A stretch of 64,000 nt of DNA from Streptomyces shenzhenensis (GCF_021462265.1 NZ_JAJONF010000006.1:1-64000), one strand, 5' to 3'. Positions 24,629 through 33,900 are shown, numbered from the stretch's first letter. Numbers and translations are program-made. The notes: generated by a model from the letters alone, not told the origin.

Positions 24629-25624
24629 GTGTCAGAGCCGTCCCCCATCCGCCCCAAGCGACGCGGCCGTGTCCTGCGTTTCGTGTCGGGCCTGCTCATC
24701 CTGTGCGCCGTCGCGGCCTATCTGGTCGTCCAGTACGTCACCGGCGGCGGTGGCGCCGAGGGCTGCCAGGTCGTCTCGGGCCGAAGCGACGACGAGTCGT
24801 ACCAGTTCACGCCCGAGCAGGCGGTGAACGCGGCGACAATCGCCGCCGTCGGCACCGGCCGCGGCATGCCCGAGCGGGCGGTGGCCATCGCGCTGGCGAC
24901 CGCGATCCAGGAGTCGGGCCTGCTCAACATCAGGCACGGCGACCGGGATTCGCTGGGCCTGTTCCAGCAGCGGCCCTCGCAGGGCTGGGGCACCGCGAAG
25001 CAGATCCTGGACCCGGCGTACGCGGCGGGCATGTTCTACGCCCACCTGGCCAAGGTGCCCGACTACGAGACCCTGCCGCTGACGGTGGCCGCGCAGCGCG
25101 TCCAGCGCAGCGGCTACCCGGAGGCGTACGCCAAGCACGAGACGGACGCATCGCTGCTCGCGGCGGCCCTGACCGGGCAGGCGGCGGCCACGCTGACGTG
25201 CGACGGGCGCCCGGCGGCCGGCACCGAGGCGGCGGTGACGGGTCCGGACGCGGTACGGACCGCGCTGGTACGGGACTTCGGGCGGGACGCGGTCGAGGAG
25301 GCCGGCGCCGAGGTGGGCCGGTCGGCCACGCCGACCCCCACTCCCAGCGTGACGGCCACGGCGCACGGGCGGACCGTGACGGTGCCGGTGCCGGAGGGGA
25401 AGAAGACCGACAGGTCGGGGCGCACCGAGCGCGAGCGCGGCTGGCAGCTGGCGCACTGGGCGGTGGCCAACTCGTCGGCGCTGCACATCCAGCGGGTGTC
25501 GTACGCGGGCCGGGAGTGGGCGGCCGGGAGCACCGACAGCCAGTGGCAGCCGGTGTCCGACGCCCAGGGCACGGGCGGTGCGGAGAGGTCCGCGGGCGCG
25601 GTACGGATCGTGACCGGACAGTAG
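24629..25624 (+). CDS. Membrane-anchored lysozyme/transglycosylase-like protein
   Basis: A 331-residue protein with a GTG start. A basic N-terminus and one membrane helix (VLRFVSGLLILCAVAAYLVVQY, about 14-35) put the rest outside. The outer domain resembles lysozyme-fold proteins: AIALATAIQESGLLN includes the Glu expected of a transglycosylase, followed by DSLGLFQQRPSQGWG. The C-terminal part is Thr/Pro-rich and then a separate domain. In databases similar Streptomyces proteins carry the unhelpful name heavy metal transporter, for which I see no support. Cell-wall remodelling is the likely role (inference). Confidence 0.78.
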   Translation: MSEPSPIRPKRRGRVLRFVSGLLILCAVAAYLVVQYVTGGGGAEGCQVVSGRSDDESYQFTPEQAVNAATIAAVGTGRGMPERAVAIALATAIQESGLLNIRHGDRDSLGLFQQRPSQGWGTAKQILDPAYAAGMFYAHLAKVPDYETLPLTVAAQRVQRSGYPEAYAKHETDASLLAAALTGQAAATLTCDGRPAAGTEAAVTGPDAVRTALVRDFGRDAVEEAGAEVGRSATPTPTPSVTATAHGRTVTVPVPEGKKTDRSGRTERERGWQLAHWAVANSSALHIQRVSYAGREWAAGSTDSQWQPVSDAQGTGGAERSAGAVRIVTGQ

Positions 25625-25892
25625 TTCGGGAGTTCCCTCCGGAGGGTCGACCAGGACTCGAATGCGCGGGGTGCGCACGTTTTCGCACGGTCACTCATGC
25701 ATGCGCCAAATCCCCTGGGAGCACGGGGACGTAAGGATTCTGCGAAACGACCGGCAGGAACCCGTTTGCCCGTTTTCCGACACACCTGATAATGCGATGC
25801 GTTATCAATTCTTTACCTTGGGTCTCCGCAACCTTCGGGGGTTTCGAGCGGTAGTCACGGCGATCACGTTCCCTCCCGTCGAATGGAGCATC

Positions 25893-26327
25893 ATGTCCCT
25901 CCCTCTGACCCGCCGGATCGCCCGTGCCGCGCTGCTCGTCGCAGCGGGAGCGGCTGCCGGGGTCGGTGCGGCCGGCTCCGCCAGCGCGGCCCCGAGTCTG
26001 CCGGCCACCCCGAACCTCGGCGGTCTGACCGCCCTGGACGGGGCGAACGTCGGCAACACCGCCGACGGTGCGGCGCAGACCGTCACCGGGGCCGTCGGCC
26101 ACACCGGCGGCAAGGCCGTCGAGTCGGCGGTGCCGGCCGCGGGCAAGACCGGCGGCAAGGCCGTCAAGAAGGTGGCCCCGGTGGTGCAGCGCACCGCGGG
26201 CGACACGGTGGGCTCCGCCGGTGGGCTGCTGGGTGACACGGCGTCCACCGCGACGAAGGGCGGGCTGCCGACGGACGGGCTCGCCAAGGGCGGGCTGCCC
26301 GTCAAGGGGCTCCCCATCGGGAGCTGA
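25893..26327 (+). CDS. Small secreted Ala/Gly/Thr-rich protein
   Basis: A 144-residue protein with a Sec signal peptide (MSLPLTRRIARAALLVAAGA, cleavage predicted after ASA near residue 31). The mature part is low in complexity, with repeated TGGKAV and KGGLP units, no Cys and few aromatics. GGAG lies just before the ATG. The 268-base region in front (25625-25892) contains an AT-rich patch around 25785-25830 that could be its promoter. Possibly a cell-surface or spore-coat-like protein; function unknown. Confidence 0.75.
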   Translation: MSLPLTRRIARAALLVAAGAAAGVGAAGSASAAPSLPATPNLGGLTALDGANVGNTADGAAQTVTGAVGHTGGKAVESAVPAAGKTGGKAVKKVAPVVQRTAGDTVGSAGGLLGDTASTATKGGLPTDGLAKGGLPVKGLPIGS

Positions 26328-26364
26328 CGCCGTCACGCCGGTGACGTCCGGCCGGTGAGGTGAG

Positions 26365-26394
26365 AAGGGACCCGGGGTTTTCCCCGGGTCCCTT
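26365..26394. terminator. Strong bidirectional terminator
   Basis: A perfect 13-bp stem (26365-26377 and 26382-26394) with a TTTT loop follows the secreted-protein gene by 37 bases and faces the convergent dapC gene. Confidence 0.85.
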
Positions 26395-26522
26395 TCGTTG
26401 TGCTTCGGCTGCCCGCCGGTGGGGGCCGGTCGCGATCACGCGGCGGAGCCGCAGATGTCAGGGCCTCGCGCTCCCGACGGGGCGCTCCGGCTGGACCGGC
26501 TTCAGGAGAACCGCGTCTCCCC

Positions 26523-27617
26523 TCAGGTCAGCCGTGCCACCGCTGCCCGGACGCGCTCGTCCGTCGCCGTCAGGGCCACGCGTACGAACTTCTCGCCCGC
26601 CTCGCCGTAGAAGTCGCCGGGGGCCACCAGGATGCCCAGGTCCGCCAGGTGGGCCACCGTCCGCCAGCAGGACTCGTCCCTCGTCGCCCACAGGTAGAGG
26701 CTCGCCTCGCTGTGTTCGATGCGGAAGCCGTGGGAGAGGAGGGCCGCCCTGAGGGCCGTACGACGGGACGCGTACCGCTCCCGCTGTTCCCGGACGTGGG
26801 TGTCGTCGGAGAGGGCCGCCACCGCCGCCGCCTGGGTCGGGGCCGACGTCATCATGCCGCCGTGCTTGCGGATCTCCAGGAGCGGGCCGAGGACCGCCGG
26901 ATCGCCGGCCAGGAAGGCGGCGCGGTAGCCGGCCAGGTTGGAGCGCTTGGAGAGGGAGTGGACCGCCACGATGCCGTCGTACGAGCCGCCGTTGACGTCC
27001 GGGTGCAGGACCGAGACCGGGTCGGCCTCCCAGCCGAGTTCCAGGTAGCACTCGTCGGAGAAGACCAGGACGCCGTGGGCGCGGGCCCAGGCGACGATCT
27101 CCGTGAGCTCCTGCTTCGGGAGGACCTCGCCGGTCGGGTTGGACGGGGAGTTCAGCCAGAGGAGCTTCAGCCCGGCCGGGTCCAGGTCGCGCGGGTCGTC
27201 GTAGACCTCGTGGTCGGCGCGGGCGAGGCGGGCGCCGACCTCGTAGGTGGGGTAGGCGAGGCGCGGGTAGGCGACCCGGTCACCGGGGCCGAGGCCGAGC
27301 TGGGTGGGGAGCCAGGCGACGAGTTCCTTGGAGCCGACGATCGGAAGGACGTGGCGGTGGGTCACGTCCCGGGCGCCGAGGCGGCGGGAGACCCAGCCGG
27401 TGATCGCGTCGCGCAGCGCCGGGGTGCCCCAGACCGTGGGGTAGCCGGGCGAGTCGGCCGCGTCGATCAGGGCCTTCTGGATCAGGTCGGGGACCGGGTC
27501 CACCGGAGTGCCGACCGACAGGTCGACGATGCCGTCCGGGTGCGCCGCTGCCGTCTTCTTGTACGGTTCCAGCTTGTCCCAGGGGAAGGCGGGCAGACGG
27601 TCGGAGACTGCGGACAC
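26523..27617 (-). CDS. dapC: Succinyldiaminopimelate aminotransferase
   Basis: A 364-residue class I/II PLP-dependent aminotransferase. Lys224 in HSLSKRSNLAGYR is the Schiff-base lysine, Asp188 in FSDECY pairs with the pyridine nitrogen, and NSPSNPTGEV carries the conserved Asn. It transfers the amino group to N-succinyl-2-amino-6-ketopimelate in the DAP/lysine pathway; some actinobacterial relatives also aminate prephenate. It lies downstream of the ferredoxin gene, as in mycobacteria (fdxC-Rv1178). A 9-bp tandem repeat sits in the gap upstream. Confidence 0.92.
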   Translation of the reverse strand: MSAVSDRLPAFPWDKLEPYKKTAAAHPDGIVDLSVGTPVDPVPDLIQKALIDAADSPGYPTVWGTPALRDAITGWVSRRLGARDVTHRHVLPIVGSKELVAWLPTQLGLGPGDRVAYPRLAYPTYEVGARLARADHEVYDDPRDLDPAGLKLLWLNSPSNPTGEVLPKQELTEIVAWARAHGVLVFSDECYLELGWEADPVSVLHPDVNGGSYDGIVAVHSLSKRSNLAGYRAAFLAGDPAVLGPLLEIRKHGGMMTSAPTQAAAVAALSDDTHVREQRERYASRRTALRAALLSHGFRIEHSEASLYLWATRDESCWRTVAHLADLGILVAPGDFYGEAGEKFVRVALTATDERVRAAVARLT

Positions 27618-27638
27618 GGTTGCTTGCTCACTTTCTTC

Positions 27639-27683
27639 GGTACGGCCGGTACAGCCGGTACGACCAGTACGACCGGTACAGCC
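27639..27683 (-). repeat. Five tandem copies of a 9-bp repeat upstream of dapC
   Basis: GGTACGGCC, GGTACAGCC, GGTACGACC, AGTACGACC and GGTACAGCC follow one another directly, 22 bases upstream of the dapC start, in the spacer between dapC and the ferredoxin gene. Copy number may vary between strains. Confidence 0.85.
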
Positions 27684-27792
27684 GACCGCGGCCGGTACGG
27701 CAAACGCCTCGGCCCCGTACGGCGCCGATCGGGCATGATCAGGCCGTACGGGACCGAGGCGGCACGGTGTTGCGGCGGGCCGCCGGTGCGGA

Positions 27793-28113
27793 CTACTCGG
27801 CCTGCGGGGGCAGCGCGGCGATGAACGGGTGGTCCCGCTCGATCAGGCCCAGCTTGCTGGCGCCGCCCGGGGAGCCGAGGTCGTCGAAGAACTCGACGTT
27901 GGCCTTGTAGTAGTCCTTCCACTCCTCCGGAGTGTCGTCCTCGTAGAAGATCGCCTCGACCGGGCAGACCGGCTCACAGGCTCCGCAGTCGACGCATTCG
28001 TCCGGGTGGATGTACAAGGACCGCTGGCCCTCGTAGATGCAGTCGACCGGGCACTCCTCGATGCACGCCTTGTCCTTCACGTCGACACAAGGCTGCGCGA
28101 TGACGTAGGTCAC
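27793..28113 (-). CDS. fdxA: Seven-iron ferredoxin
   Basis: A 106-residue ferredoxin. Cys9, Cys17 and Cys21 together with CVDCGACEPVC (Cys40, 43, 46, 50) match the [3Fe-4S][4Fe-4S] pattern of FdxA/FdxC ferredoxins. The C-terminal extension beyond residue 60 (EWKDYYKANVEFF) is also typical. It is a soluble electron carrier for cytochromes P450 or other redox partners. It sits directly upstream of dapC on the same strand and may share its promoter. Confidence 0.95.
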   Translation of the reverse strand: MTYVIAQPCVDVKDKACIEECPVDCIYEGQRSLYIHPDECVDCGACEPVCPVEAIFYEDDTPEEWKDYYKANVEFFDDLGSPGGASKLGLIERDHPFIAALPPQAE

Positions 28114-28253
28114 GCTGTCGTTCCTCCTCGATTGGGCGCTGGCGGGCCTCCGTAGGCTCCGCCGCCTGGCGCGCGGGAGCGCGGCGTCGTCGATGCCCGC
28201 CCCTAGTATCTCCGTTCCTGGGCATGATCCGAACAGGAGGGGTGAACTGACCA

Positions 28254-29264
28254 GTGGAAATCTCTGCCGCAGGACGCTTCGAGGTCCGTATCACCGCTGC
28301 TGACGTGGGCAAACGAGTATCGGTGCGCCGTCTGACGGGAAATGGTGCCGCCGCGCAGAAGTTCACCGACACGGTGGGTGTTCTCACATCATGGGACGAC
28401 GGCATGCTGACGATCGCACGGCGGGACGGTGAGATCGTCCGGATACCGCAGTCCGCGCTGGTCGCGGCGAAAGTCGTGCCGGCCGCTCCGGCGCGCCGCC
28501 GGGGGCCCGCGGCCACGTACGGGGAGCTCGCGCGGGTCGCCTCGCGGGGCTGGCGGCCGGTGGAGAGCGAGCGGCTCGGCGAGTGGGAGCTGCGCGCGGC
28601 CGCGGGGTACACGCGGCGGGCGAACAGTGTCCTGCCGCTCGGTGACCCGGGGCTGCCGCTCGACGCGGCGCTGGCGGCCGTACGGCGGTGGTACGGCGAG
28701 CGGGGGCTGCCCGCGTACGTGCAGACCGCGACCGGTGCCCAGGGCACGCAGGAGCCGCTGGGCGCGGAGCTGGAGCGGCGCGGATGGGTGCGTGAGGTGA
28801 GCGCCGAGCTGTGGACCGGGGGGCTGGCGCCGGTCGCCGACCGGGCCGCGGGGGCCGGTGTGGTGCTCTCCCGGCGGGCCGGCGAGGACTGGCTGGCACG
28901 GTACCGGCGCAAGGGCGTGAGCGAGGTCGCGTTGCAGGTACTGGGGGCGGGGCCGTCGGTGTGGTTCGCGACCGTGCCCGGCACGGCCGCGGGAGCCGCC
29001 CCCGCGGCCATCGGGCGGCTGGTGGTGGACGGCAGGTGGGCCGGGTTCGCCGCCGTCGAGGTGGATCCGGGGCTGCGACGGCGGGGGCTGGCCACCGAGG
29101 TCATGGCCGCGCTGGCGCACCGGGCGCTTGAGGAGGGCGCGTCGGCGGCCTGGCTTCAGGTGGAGACCGGCAACGAGGGGGCGCGGGCGCTGTACCGGCG
29201 GGGGGGCTTCGCGGCGCATCACGCGTACCACCACTACCGGGCGCCGGAGGCGGACGGCTCCTGA
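28254..29264 (+). CDS. GNAT acetyltransferase with N-terminal SH3-like domain
   Basis: A 336-residue protein. Residues 1-70 form a small beta-barrel-like domain (ITAADVGKRVSVRRL, DGEIVRIPQSALV), and the C-terminal 80 residues are a GNAT acetyl-CoA-binding domain with the motif VDPGLRRRGLATEVM and the closing NEGARALYRRGGF. Similar two-domain actinobacterial proteins are annotated as histone-acetyltransferase-like, but the substrate is unknown. It starts at GTG 28254 with AGGAGGGG about 12 bases upstream, which is longer than usual spacing. Followed in the same direction by a SirB1-family gene. Confidence 0.85.
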   Translation: MEISAAGRFEVRITAADVGKRVSVRRLTGNGAAAQKFTDTVGVLTSWDDGMLTIARRDGEIVRIPQSALVAAKVVPAAPARRRGPAATYGELARVASRGWRPVESERLGEWELRAAAGYTRRANSVLPLGDPGLPLDAALAAVRRWYGERGLPAYVQTATGAQGTQEPLGAELERRGWVREVSAELWTGGLAPVADRAAGAGVVLSRRAGEDWLARYRRKGVSEVALQVLGAGPSVWFATVPGTAAGAAPAAIGRLVVDGRWAGFAAVEVDPGLRRRGLATEVMAALAHRALEEGASAAWLQVETGNEGARALYRRGGFAAHHAYHHYRAPEADGS

Positions 29265-29313
29265 ATCCGGAGCCGAGGCGGTAGCGATCATTCCGAAGGG
29301 GCACGAAACAGCT

Positions 29314-30183
29314 ATGGCTTCCGGTCAGCCGCATCCACATCCGCGTCCGCCGTCACCGGCACGGGCCGCCGAGGTACGGCGGCGGTTCGCCGAGGAGGCA
29401 CGGTCCGAGCGGCCCGATCTGGCGACGCTGTGCCTGCTGCTGGGCGCGGTCGCCGACGGCTCGCTGGACGAGGCCGGGATCGACGCGGCGCAGATGGAAC
29501 TGGACCGGCTGGCCGGGCAGCTGCCGTACCGGCCGGGCGGTCCGCACGCGTGGGCGACGGCGGCGCAGCGGGTGCTGGGCGAACGGTTCGGCTTCCGGGG
29601 CACCGCCGCGGAGTACCAGCGGCTGGAGTCCTCGCTGCTGCACGAGGTGCTGCGGCGGCGGCGCGGGCTGCCGATCCTGCTGTCCGTGGTGTGGCTGGAG
29701 GTCACGCGGCGGGCGGGGGCGCCGGTGTACGGGGTCGCGCTGCCGGGGCACTTCGTGGTCGGGTTCGGGGCGGCGGAGGAGCAGGTGCTGGCCGATCCGT
29801 TCGACGGGGGGCGGGTGCTGACCGGAGCCGACGCGGAGCTGCTGGTGGTGGGGGCGGCGGGGGTGCCGCTGGAGCCGGCGATGCTGCAGCCCGCCGATGC
29901 GCTGGACGTCGTACGGCGGATCCTCAACAACGTACGGGCGTGGGCCGCGGCCCGCCCGGAGCGGTCGGACGTGGGACTGTGGGCGGTGGACCTGTCCCTG
30001 CTGCTGCCCTCGCATCCGGCCCGGCTGCGCTACGAGCGGGCGCGGTTGCTGGTGGAGCGGGGCGACTTCGTCGACGGGGCCGAGGAGCTGGAGCAGTACG
30101 CGGGGCTGATCGACGTGGTCGACGAGAGCGCGGCGGAGAAGGTGCGGGGGGAGGCGCGGGCGGCTCGGGCCCGTCTCAACTGA
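29314..30183 (+). CDS. SirB1/transglutaminase-like family protein
   Basis: A 289-residue protein of the SirB1 family: N-terminal helical region with SLDEAGIDAAQMELDRLAGQL, the core FGFRGTAAEYQRLESSLLHEV, RRRGLPILLSVVWLEV and GVALPGHFVVGF, then a TPR-like C-terminal stretch (ERARLLVERGDFVDG). The family is cytosolic and remains biochemically unassigned. The catalytic Cys of true transglutaminases is not seen. The ATG at 29314 is used; its ribosome binding site (AAGGGG) is distant. It forms a probable two-gene unit with the GNAT gene. Confidence 0.82.
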   Translation: MASGQPHPHPRPPSPARAAEVRRRFAEEARSERPDLATLCLLLGAVADGSLDEAGIDAAQMELDRLAGQLPYRPGGPHAWATAAQRVLGERFGFRGTAAEYQRLESSLLHEVLRRRRGLPILLSVVWLEVTRRAGAPVYGVALPGHFVVGFGAAEEQVLADPFDGGRVLTGADAELLVVGAAGVPLEPAMLQPADALDVVRRILNNVRAWAAARPERSDVGLWAVDLSLLLPSHPARLRYERARLLVERGDFVDGAEELEQYAGLIDVVDESAAEKVRGEARAARARLN

Positions 30184-30259
30184 GGGGGTGGGCGGGCCGT
30201 TCGCCGGTTCGCCGTACGGGTGAGTGCCGTGTCGCGGCTGCGGCCGAGGAGGGGCTGAT

Positions 30260-30279
30260 CGCGCAGTTCCCCGCGCCCC
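30260..30279 (-). repeat. Copy 2 of the dispersed 20-bp repeat
   Basis: An exact minus-strand copy of GGGGCGCGGGGAACTGCGCG, located between the convergent SirB1-family and response-regulator genes. Confidence 0.75.
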
Positions 30280-30320
30280 TTGGCCGGCTGCACCGCCCGG
30301 CACCGGGCAGGCACCGCTCC

Positions 30321-30935
30321 CTACAGCCAGCCCTTCTCCCGCGCGATCCGGACCGCTTCCGCTCTGTTGCGCACCGCCAGTTTCTGGATCGCCGTCGAGA
30401 GGTAGTTGCGTACCGTTCCCTGCGAAAGGTGCAGGGCGGCCGCCAGTTCCGCGTTCGTGGAGCCGTCGGCCGCCGCGCGAAGGATCTCGCGCTCGCGGTC
30501 GGTGAGGGGGTTGGCGCCCTCGGCGAGGGCAGCTGCCGCGAGGGTGGGGTCGATGACGCGTTCGCCGGCCAGGACCTTGCGGACGGCCGCGGCGAGCTGG
30601 GCGGCGGGGGCGTCCTTGACCAGGAACGCGTCGGCGCCCGCCTCCATCGCGCTGCGCAGATAGCCGGGCCGCCCGAAGGTGGTGAGGACGACCAGCTTCA
30701 CGGCGGGCAGCGCCGCGTGCAGGCGCGCCGCCGCCTCGATGCCCGTGCAGCCCGGCATCTCGATGTCGAGCAGGGCCACGTCGACGGCGTTCGCCCGAGC
30801 GGCGGCCAGCACCTCGTCGCCGCGGGCGACCTGGGCCACGACCTCGATGTCGTCCTCCAGGCCAAGCAGGGCGGCCAGCGCCTCGCGGACCATCGACTGG
30901 TCCTCGGCGAGGAGGACCTTGATCGTGCTGCTCAT
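30321..30935 (-). CDS. LuxR/NarL-family response regulator
   Basis: A 204-residue response regulator. The receiver domain carries the acidic pair at residues 11-12 (LAEDQ) and phospho-acceptor Asp57 in LLDIEMPG. The C-terminal LuxR helix-turn-helix reads PLTDREREILRAAADGSTNAELAAALHLSQGTV. It is the last gene of a four-gene unit with an ABC exporter and a histidine kinase; its ATG overlaps the kinase stop by ATGA. It probably activates or represses the operon through the palindrome at 33901. Confidence 0.93.
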   Translation of the reverse strand: MSSTIKVLLAEDQSMVREALAALLGLEDDIEVVAQVARGDEVLAAARANAVDVALLDIEMPGCTGIEAAARLHAALPAVKLVVLTTFGRPGYLRSAMEAGADAFLVKDAPAAQLAAAVRKVLAGERVIDPTLAAAALAEGANPLTDREREILRAAADGSTNAELAAALHLSQGTVRNYLSTAIQKLAVRNRAEAVRIAREKGWL

Positions 30936-32140
30936 GCCCCGGATCCTACGGCCACGCCGGAGCCGAGCGGGACCCGGGCGACCAGCCGGAAACCGCGCTT
31001 CACACGGCCCGCCTCCAGCGTGCCGCCCGTCTTCTCCAGACGTTCGGTGAGCCCGGTGAGCCCGTTGCCGGGGCCCTTGCCGGAACCGCCCGAACCGTTG
31101 TCCTCCACGGCGAGTTCGAGGACCGGCCCGTCCAGGGTCTGCCGGCGCAGCAGCTCCACCGTGCAGGCGCTCGCGCCGCTGTGCCGCACGACGTTGGTGA
31201 TCGCCTCCCGCAGCGCCCACGCGAGGGCCGCCTCGCCCTCGTCGGGTACGCCGGTCAGGTCGGGGTCGGCCGGGACCTCGGCGGTGACCGCGGCGGCGGT
31301 CAGGGCCACCTGGGCGCCGGCCAGTTCGGCGGCGAGCCGGGGCCGCCGGTAGCCGGTGACGGCCTCGCGGACGTCCACCAGGGCCTGGCGGCTGACCTGT
31401 TCGATGTCGACGACCTGCTGGGCCGCCTTGTCGGGGTGGTCGGGGAGCATCCGGCCGGCCAGCTCGCTCTTCAGCGTGATCAACGAAAGAGAGTGCCCCA
31501 GCAGATCGTGCAGGTCGCGGGCGAGGCGCAGCCGCTCCTCGTTGGCGGCCAGGTGGGCGACGGTGGCACGGGCCTTGCGCAGTTCGACGGTGGTGGCGAC
31601 GAGCTGCCGTACGCCGGTCATGGCGTAGCCGACCATGAGCACCACCAGGAACAGGCTCCAGGCCTCCCCCACGTCGTGCACGTACCAGCCCGCCAGCATC
31701 ATGGCGGCGGTGGTCACCGGGATCGTCCAGTAGGCGACCCGCAGCGGGAGGGTCACTCCGCACATCACGGAGAGGTACACGAACAGGCCGAACCAGGAGC
31801 CGCCGAGGGTGCAGGCCAGGACGATGGCGAGCGTCCACTCCACGACGACCGCCACGATGACGGTCCAGCCGAGGAAGGGCCGGCCGATGGAACGGAAGAC
31901 GGTGACCAGGTAGATCGCGACGAAGGCCGTCAGGCCCGCCCAGCCGGCCGCCGTGGCCCCGGTGGTGTGGTGGCCGGAGGCCAGGTCGTTCGCCGGGGAC
32001 GCGAGGAAGACCAGCCAGGGCAGCACCCACACCAGCTTGCGCAGCGTCGCGCCCCGGGTGCGGGGCGGCTGTCCGGTTCCCTCCAGCCGGTCCGCCCTCG
32101 CTTCCTCGTCGGGCCGCGGGTCTTCTGTCATCGTGCTCAC
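30932..32140 (-). CDS. Sensor histidine kinase (HisKA_3, DesK-like)
   Basis: A 402-residue kinase. About five to six hydrophobic segments occupy residues 30-180. The HisKA_3 dimerisation helix follows, with phospho-acceptor His in RLARDLHDLLGHSLSLI, and the ATPase domain shows the N box REAITNVVRHS and the G box DNGSGGSGKGPGNGLTGL. DesK-type kinases sense the membrane or its load. The GTG at 32140 overlaps the permease stop (GTGA); an ATG three codons later is the alternative. Confidence 0.9.
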   Translation of the reverse strand: MSTMTEDPRPDEEARADRLEGTGQPPRTRGATLRKLVWVLPWLVFLASPANDLASGHHTTGATAAGWAGLTAFVAIYLVTVFRSIGRPFLGWTVIVAVVVEWTLAIVLACTLGGSWFGLFVYLSVMCGVTLPLRVAYWTIPVTTAAMMLAGWYVHDVGEAWSLFLVVLMVGYAMTGVRQLVATTVELRKARATVAHLAANEERLRLARDLHDLLGHSLSLITLKSELAGRMLPDHPDKAAQQVVDIEQVSRQALVDVREAVTGYRRPRLAAELAGAQVALTAAAVTAEVPADPDLTGVPDEGEAALAWALREAITNVVRHSGASACTVELLRRQTLDGPVLELAVEDNGSGGSGKGPGNGLTGLTERLEKTGGTLEAGRVKRGFRLVARVPLGSGVAVGSGA

Positions 32141-32877
32141 GCCTTCAGCGTGTCCTTCCGGTACAGCCAGGCCGCGCCGCCGGTGAAGAGGGCGAAGAAG
32201 ACGACGAGGATGGCGATGTCCTGGGCTTTCGGGGCCTGGCTCTGCTCGATGGCCCGTCCCAGCGCAGCGTACGCGTGCGTGGGCAGCCACTTCGCGATGT
32301 CCTGGAGCCAGGCCGGGAAGGAGGAGGACGGCCACCACAGGCCGCCGAGGATCGACAGGCCGAAGTAGGTGATCATCGTGATCGGGCGGACCGCGTCCCC
32401 GGAGGCGAGGTACCCGATGGCGACGCCGAGGGCGGCGAAGACCAGGCTGCCGGCCCAGATCGCGCCGGTGAGCGCGAGCCACTGCCAGGCCTCCAGACGT
32501 ACGTGCTTCACGGACGCGGCGACCAGGAAGACGACCACGATGGACGGCAGGCTGACGACGGCGGCGCCGGCGGTCTTGGCGAGGACGTAGCCGCGCCCCG
32601 GCAGGGTGGTCAGCCGCAGCTGCCGTACCCAGCCGCTCTCGCGCTCCTTGGCGATGCGTTCGCTGTTGCCCATCAGGACGGCGGTGAGGGCGCCGAAGGA
32701 GGCCATGGAGACCATGACGTAGGCGGCGACGGACAGCCCGGAGTCGTCGACGCTCTGGTTGCCGCCGCCTTGGCCGGCGACCAGCAGGAAGATGATCGAC
32801 GGGTAGATCACCGAGAAGAACAGGAACTTGCGGTTGCGCAGGGCGCGGGCGAGCTCCAGCTTGATCAGGGCGTTCAC
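32137..32877 (-). CDS. ABC-2 type exporter permease
   Basis: A 246-residue integral membrane protein with six hydrophobic segments and the ABC-2 pattern. The first helix follows MNALIKLELARALRNRKFLFF, a large loop comes next, then AKTAGAAVVSLPSIVVVFLVA and GLSILGGLWWPSSSFP. It forms the membrane part of the exporter with the ATPase encoded upstream. Start (ATG 32877) and stop overlap the neighbouring genes by four bases each, so production of all subunits is coupled. Confidence 0.9.
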   Translation of the reverse strand: MNALIKLELARALRNRKFLFFSVIYPSIIFLLVAGQGGGNQSVDDSGLSVAAYVMVSMASFGALTAVLMGNSERIAKERESGWVRQLRLTTLPGRGYVLAKTAGAAVVSLPSIVVVFLVAASVKHVRLEAWQWLALTGAIWAGSLVFAALGVAIGYLASGDAVRPITMITYFGLSILGGLWWPSSSFPAWLQDIAKWLPTHAYAALGRAIEQSQAPKAQDIAILVVFFALFTGGAAWLYRKDTLKA

Positions 32878-33842
32878 GACTGCGTGACCTCCTTGGCCTC
32901 TTCGGCCTCCGTGATGGCGACGAACGCCTGCTCCAGTCCGAGCCCGGCGACTTCGAGGTTGCGGGGGTAGACGCCGAGGCCGTACAGGGCGTGGACGGTG
33001 GCGTCGGCGTCGGACGACTGCATCCGGACGGTCTGGCCGCTCCCCGCGGCGGAGCCGCTTTTCGACACAGTGACGGCGGTGAGGAAGGGAAGCGCCCGCA
33101 GCGGCGCCTCGTCGATCTCGCCCTCCAGGTCGAAGGAGATCCTTCTCGCTCCCGCCTTGGCCTTGATCTCGGCGGCCGTCCCGTCGGCCAGCAGCCGGCC
33201 CCGGTGCAGCACCAGCACCCGGTCGGCGACGGCGTCGGCCTCTTCCAGGTAGTGCGTGGCGAACAGCACGGTCCGCCCCTGGTCGGCCTGTTCGCGCATG
33301 GTGGCCCAGAAGGCCTGGCGGGCGGAGACGTCCATGCCGGTGGTCGGCTCGTCCAGGACGATCAGGTCGCTGTCACCGGCGGTGGCGAGGGCGAAGCGGA
33401 CCCGCTGGGCCTGGCCGCCGGAGAGCTTGTTGACCTTGCGGCCGGCGATCTGCGAGATGCCGGCGCGGGCGAGGACGTCGGTGACCCGGTACGGCTTCGG
33501 GTGCAGCTCGCAGGCCAGCTTGACCAGTTCCTGGACGGTGACCTCGTCCATCAGGCCGCCGCTCTGCAGCATCGCGCCCACTCGTCCGGCGACGATGGCC
33601 TCCCGCGGGCTCAGGCCGAAGACGCTGACCGTGCCGGCGTCGGCGTGCTTGAGGCCGAGCAGCAGGTCGAGCGTGGTCGACTTGCCCGCGCCGTTGGGCC
33701 CGAGCAGGGCCACGGTCTCCCCCGGGTGCAGCCGCAGCGAGAGTCCGTCGACCGCCCGCACGTTCCCGTAGATCTTGCTCACTTGGTCGAATCCGACCAC
33801 CACCGGGGTCCCGGTGCCCGTCGTCGCCGCTGTCGTTGTCAT
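32874..33842 (-). CDS. ABC exporter ATP-binding protein
   Basis: A 322-residue ATPase. Walker A GPNGAGKS at 48-55, signature LSGGQAQRVRFALA near 149, Walker B DLIVLDEPTTG and the H-loop ATHYLEEAD are complete, and a C-terminal domain of about 90 residues follows. It powers the ABC-2 permease encoded next. The module ATPase-permease-kinase-regulator resembles drug or lipid exporters that are induced by their own substrate. A perfect palindrome is 58 bases upstream of the start. Confidence 0.93.
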   Translation of the reverse strand: MTTTAATTGTGTPVVVGFDQVSKIYGNVRAVDGLSLRLHPGETVALLGPNGAGKSTTLDLLLGLKHADAGTVSVFGLSPREAIVAGRVGAMLQSGGLMDEVTVQELVKLACELHPKPYRVTDVLARAGISQIAGRKVNKLSGGQAQRVRFALATAGDSDLIVLDEPTTGMDVSARQAFWATMREQADQGRTVLFATHYLEEADAVADRVLVLHRGRLLADGTAAEIKAKAGARRISFDLEGEIDEAPLRALPFLTAVTVSKSGSAAGSGQTVRMQSSDADATVHALYGLGVYPRNLEVAGLGLEQAFVAITEAEEAKEVTQS

Positions 33843-33900
33843 GCGTCCATGCTGGCCGCGAGCCCCTGGCCGGGGGCAGTGTCGGGCGTCCGGAGAGCCG

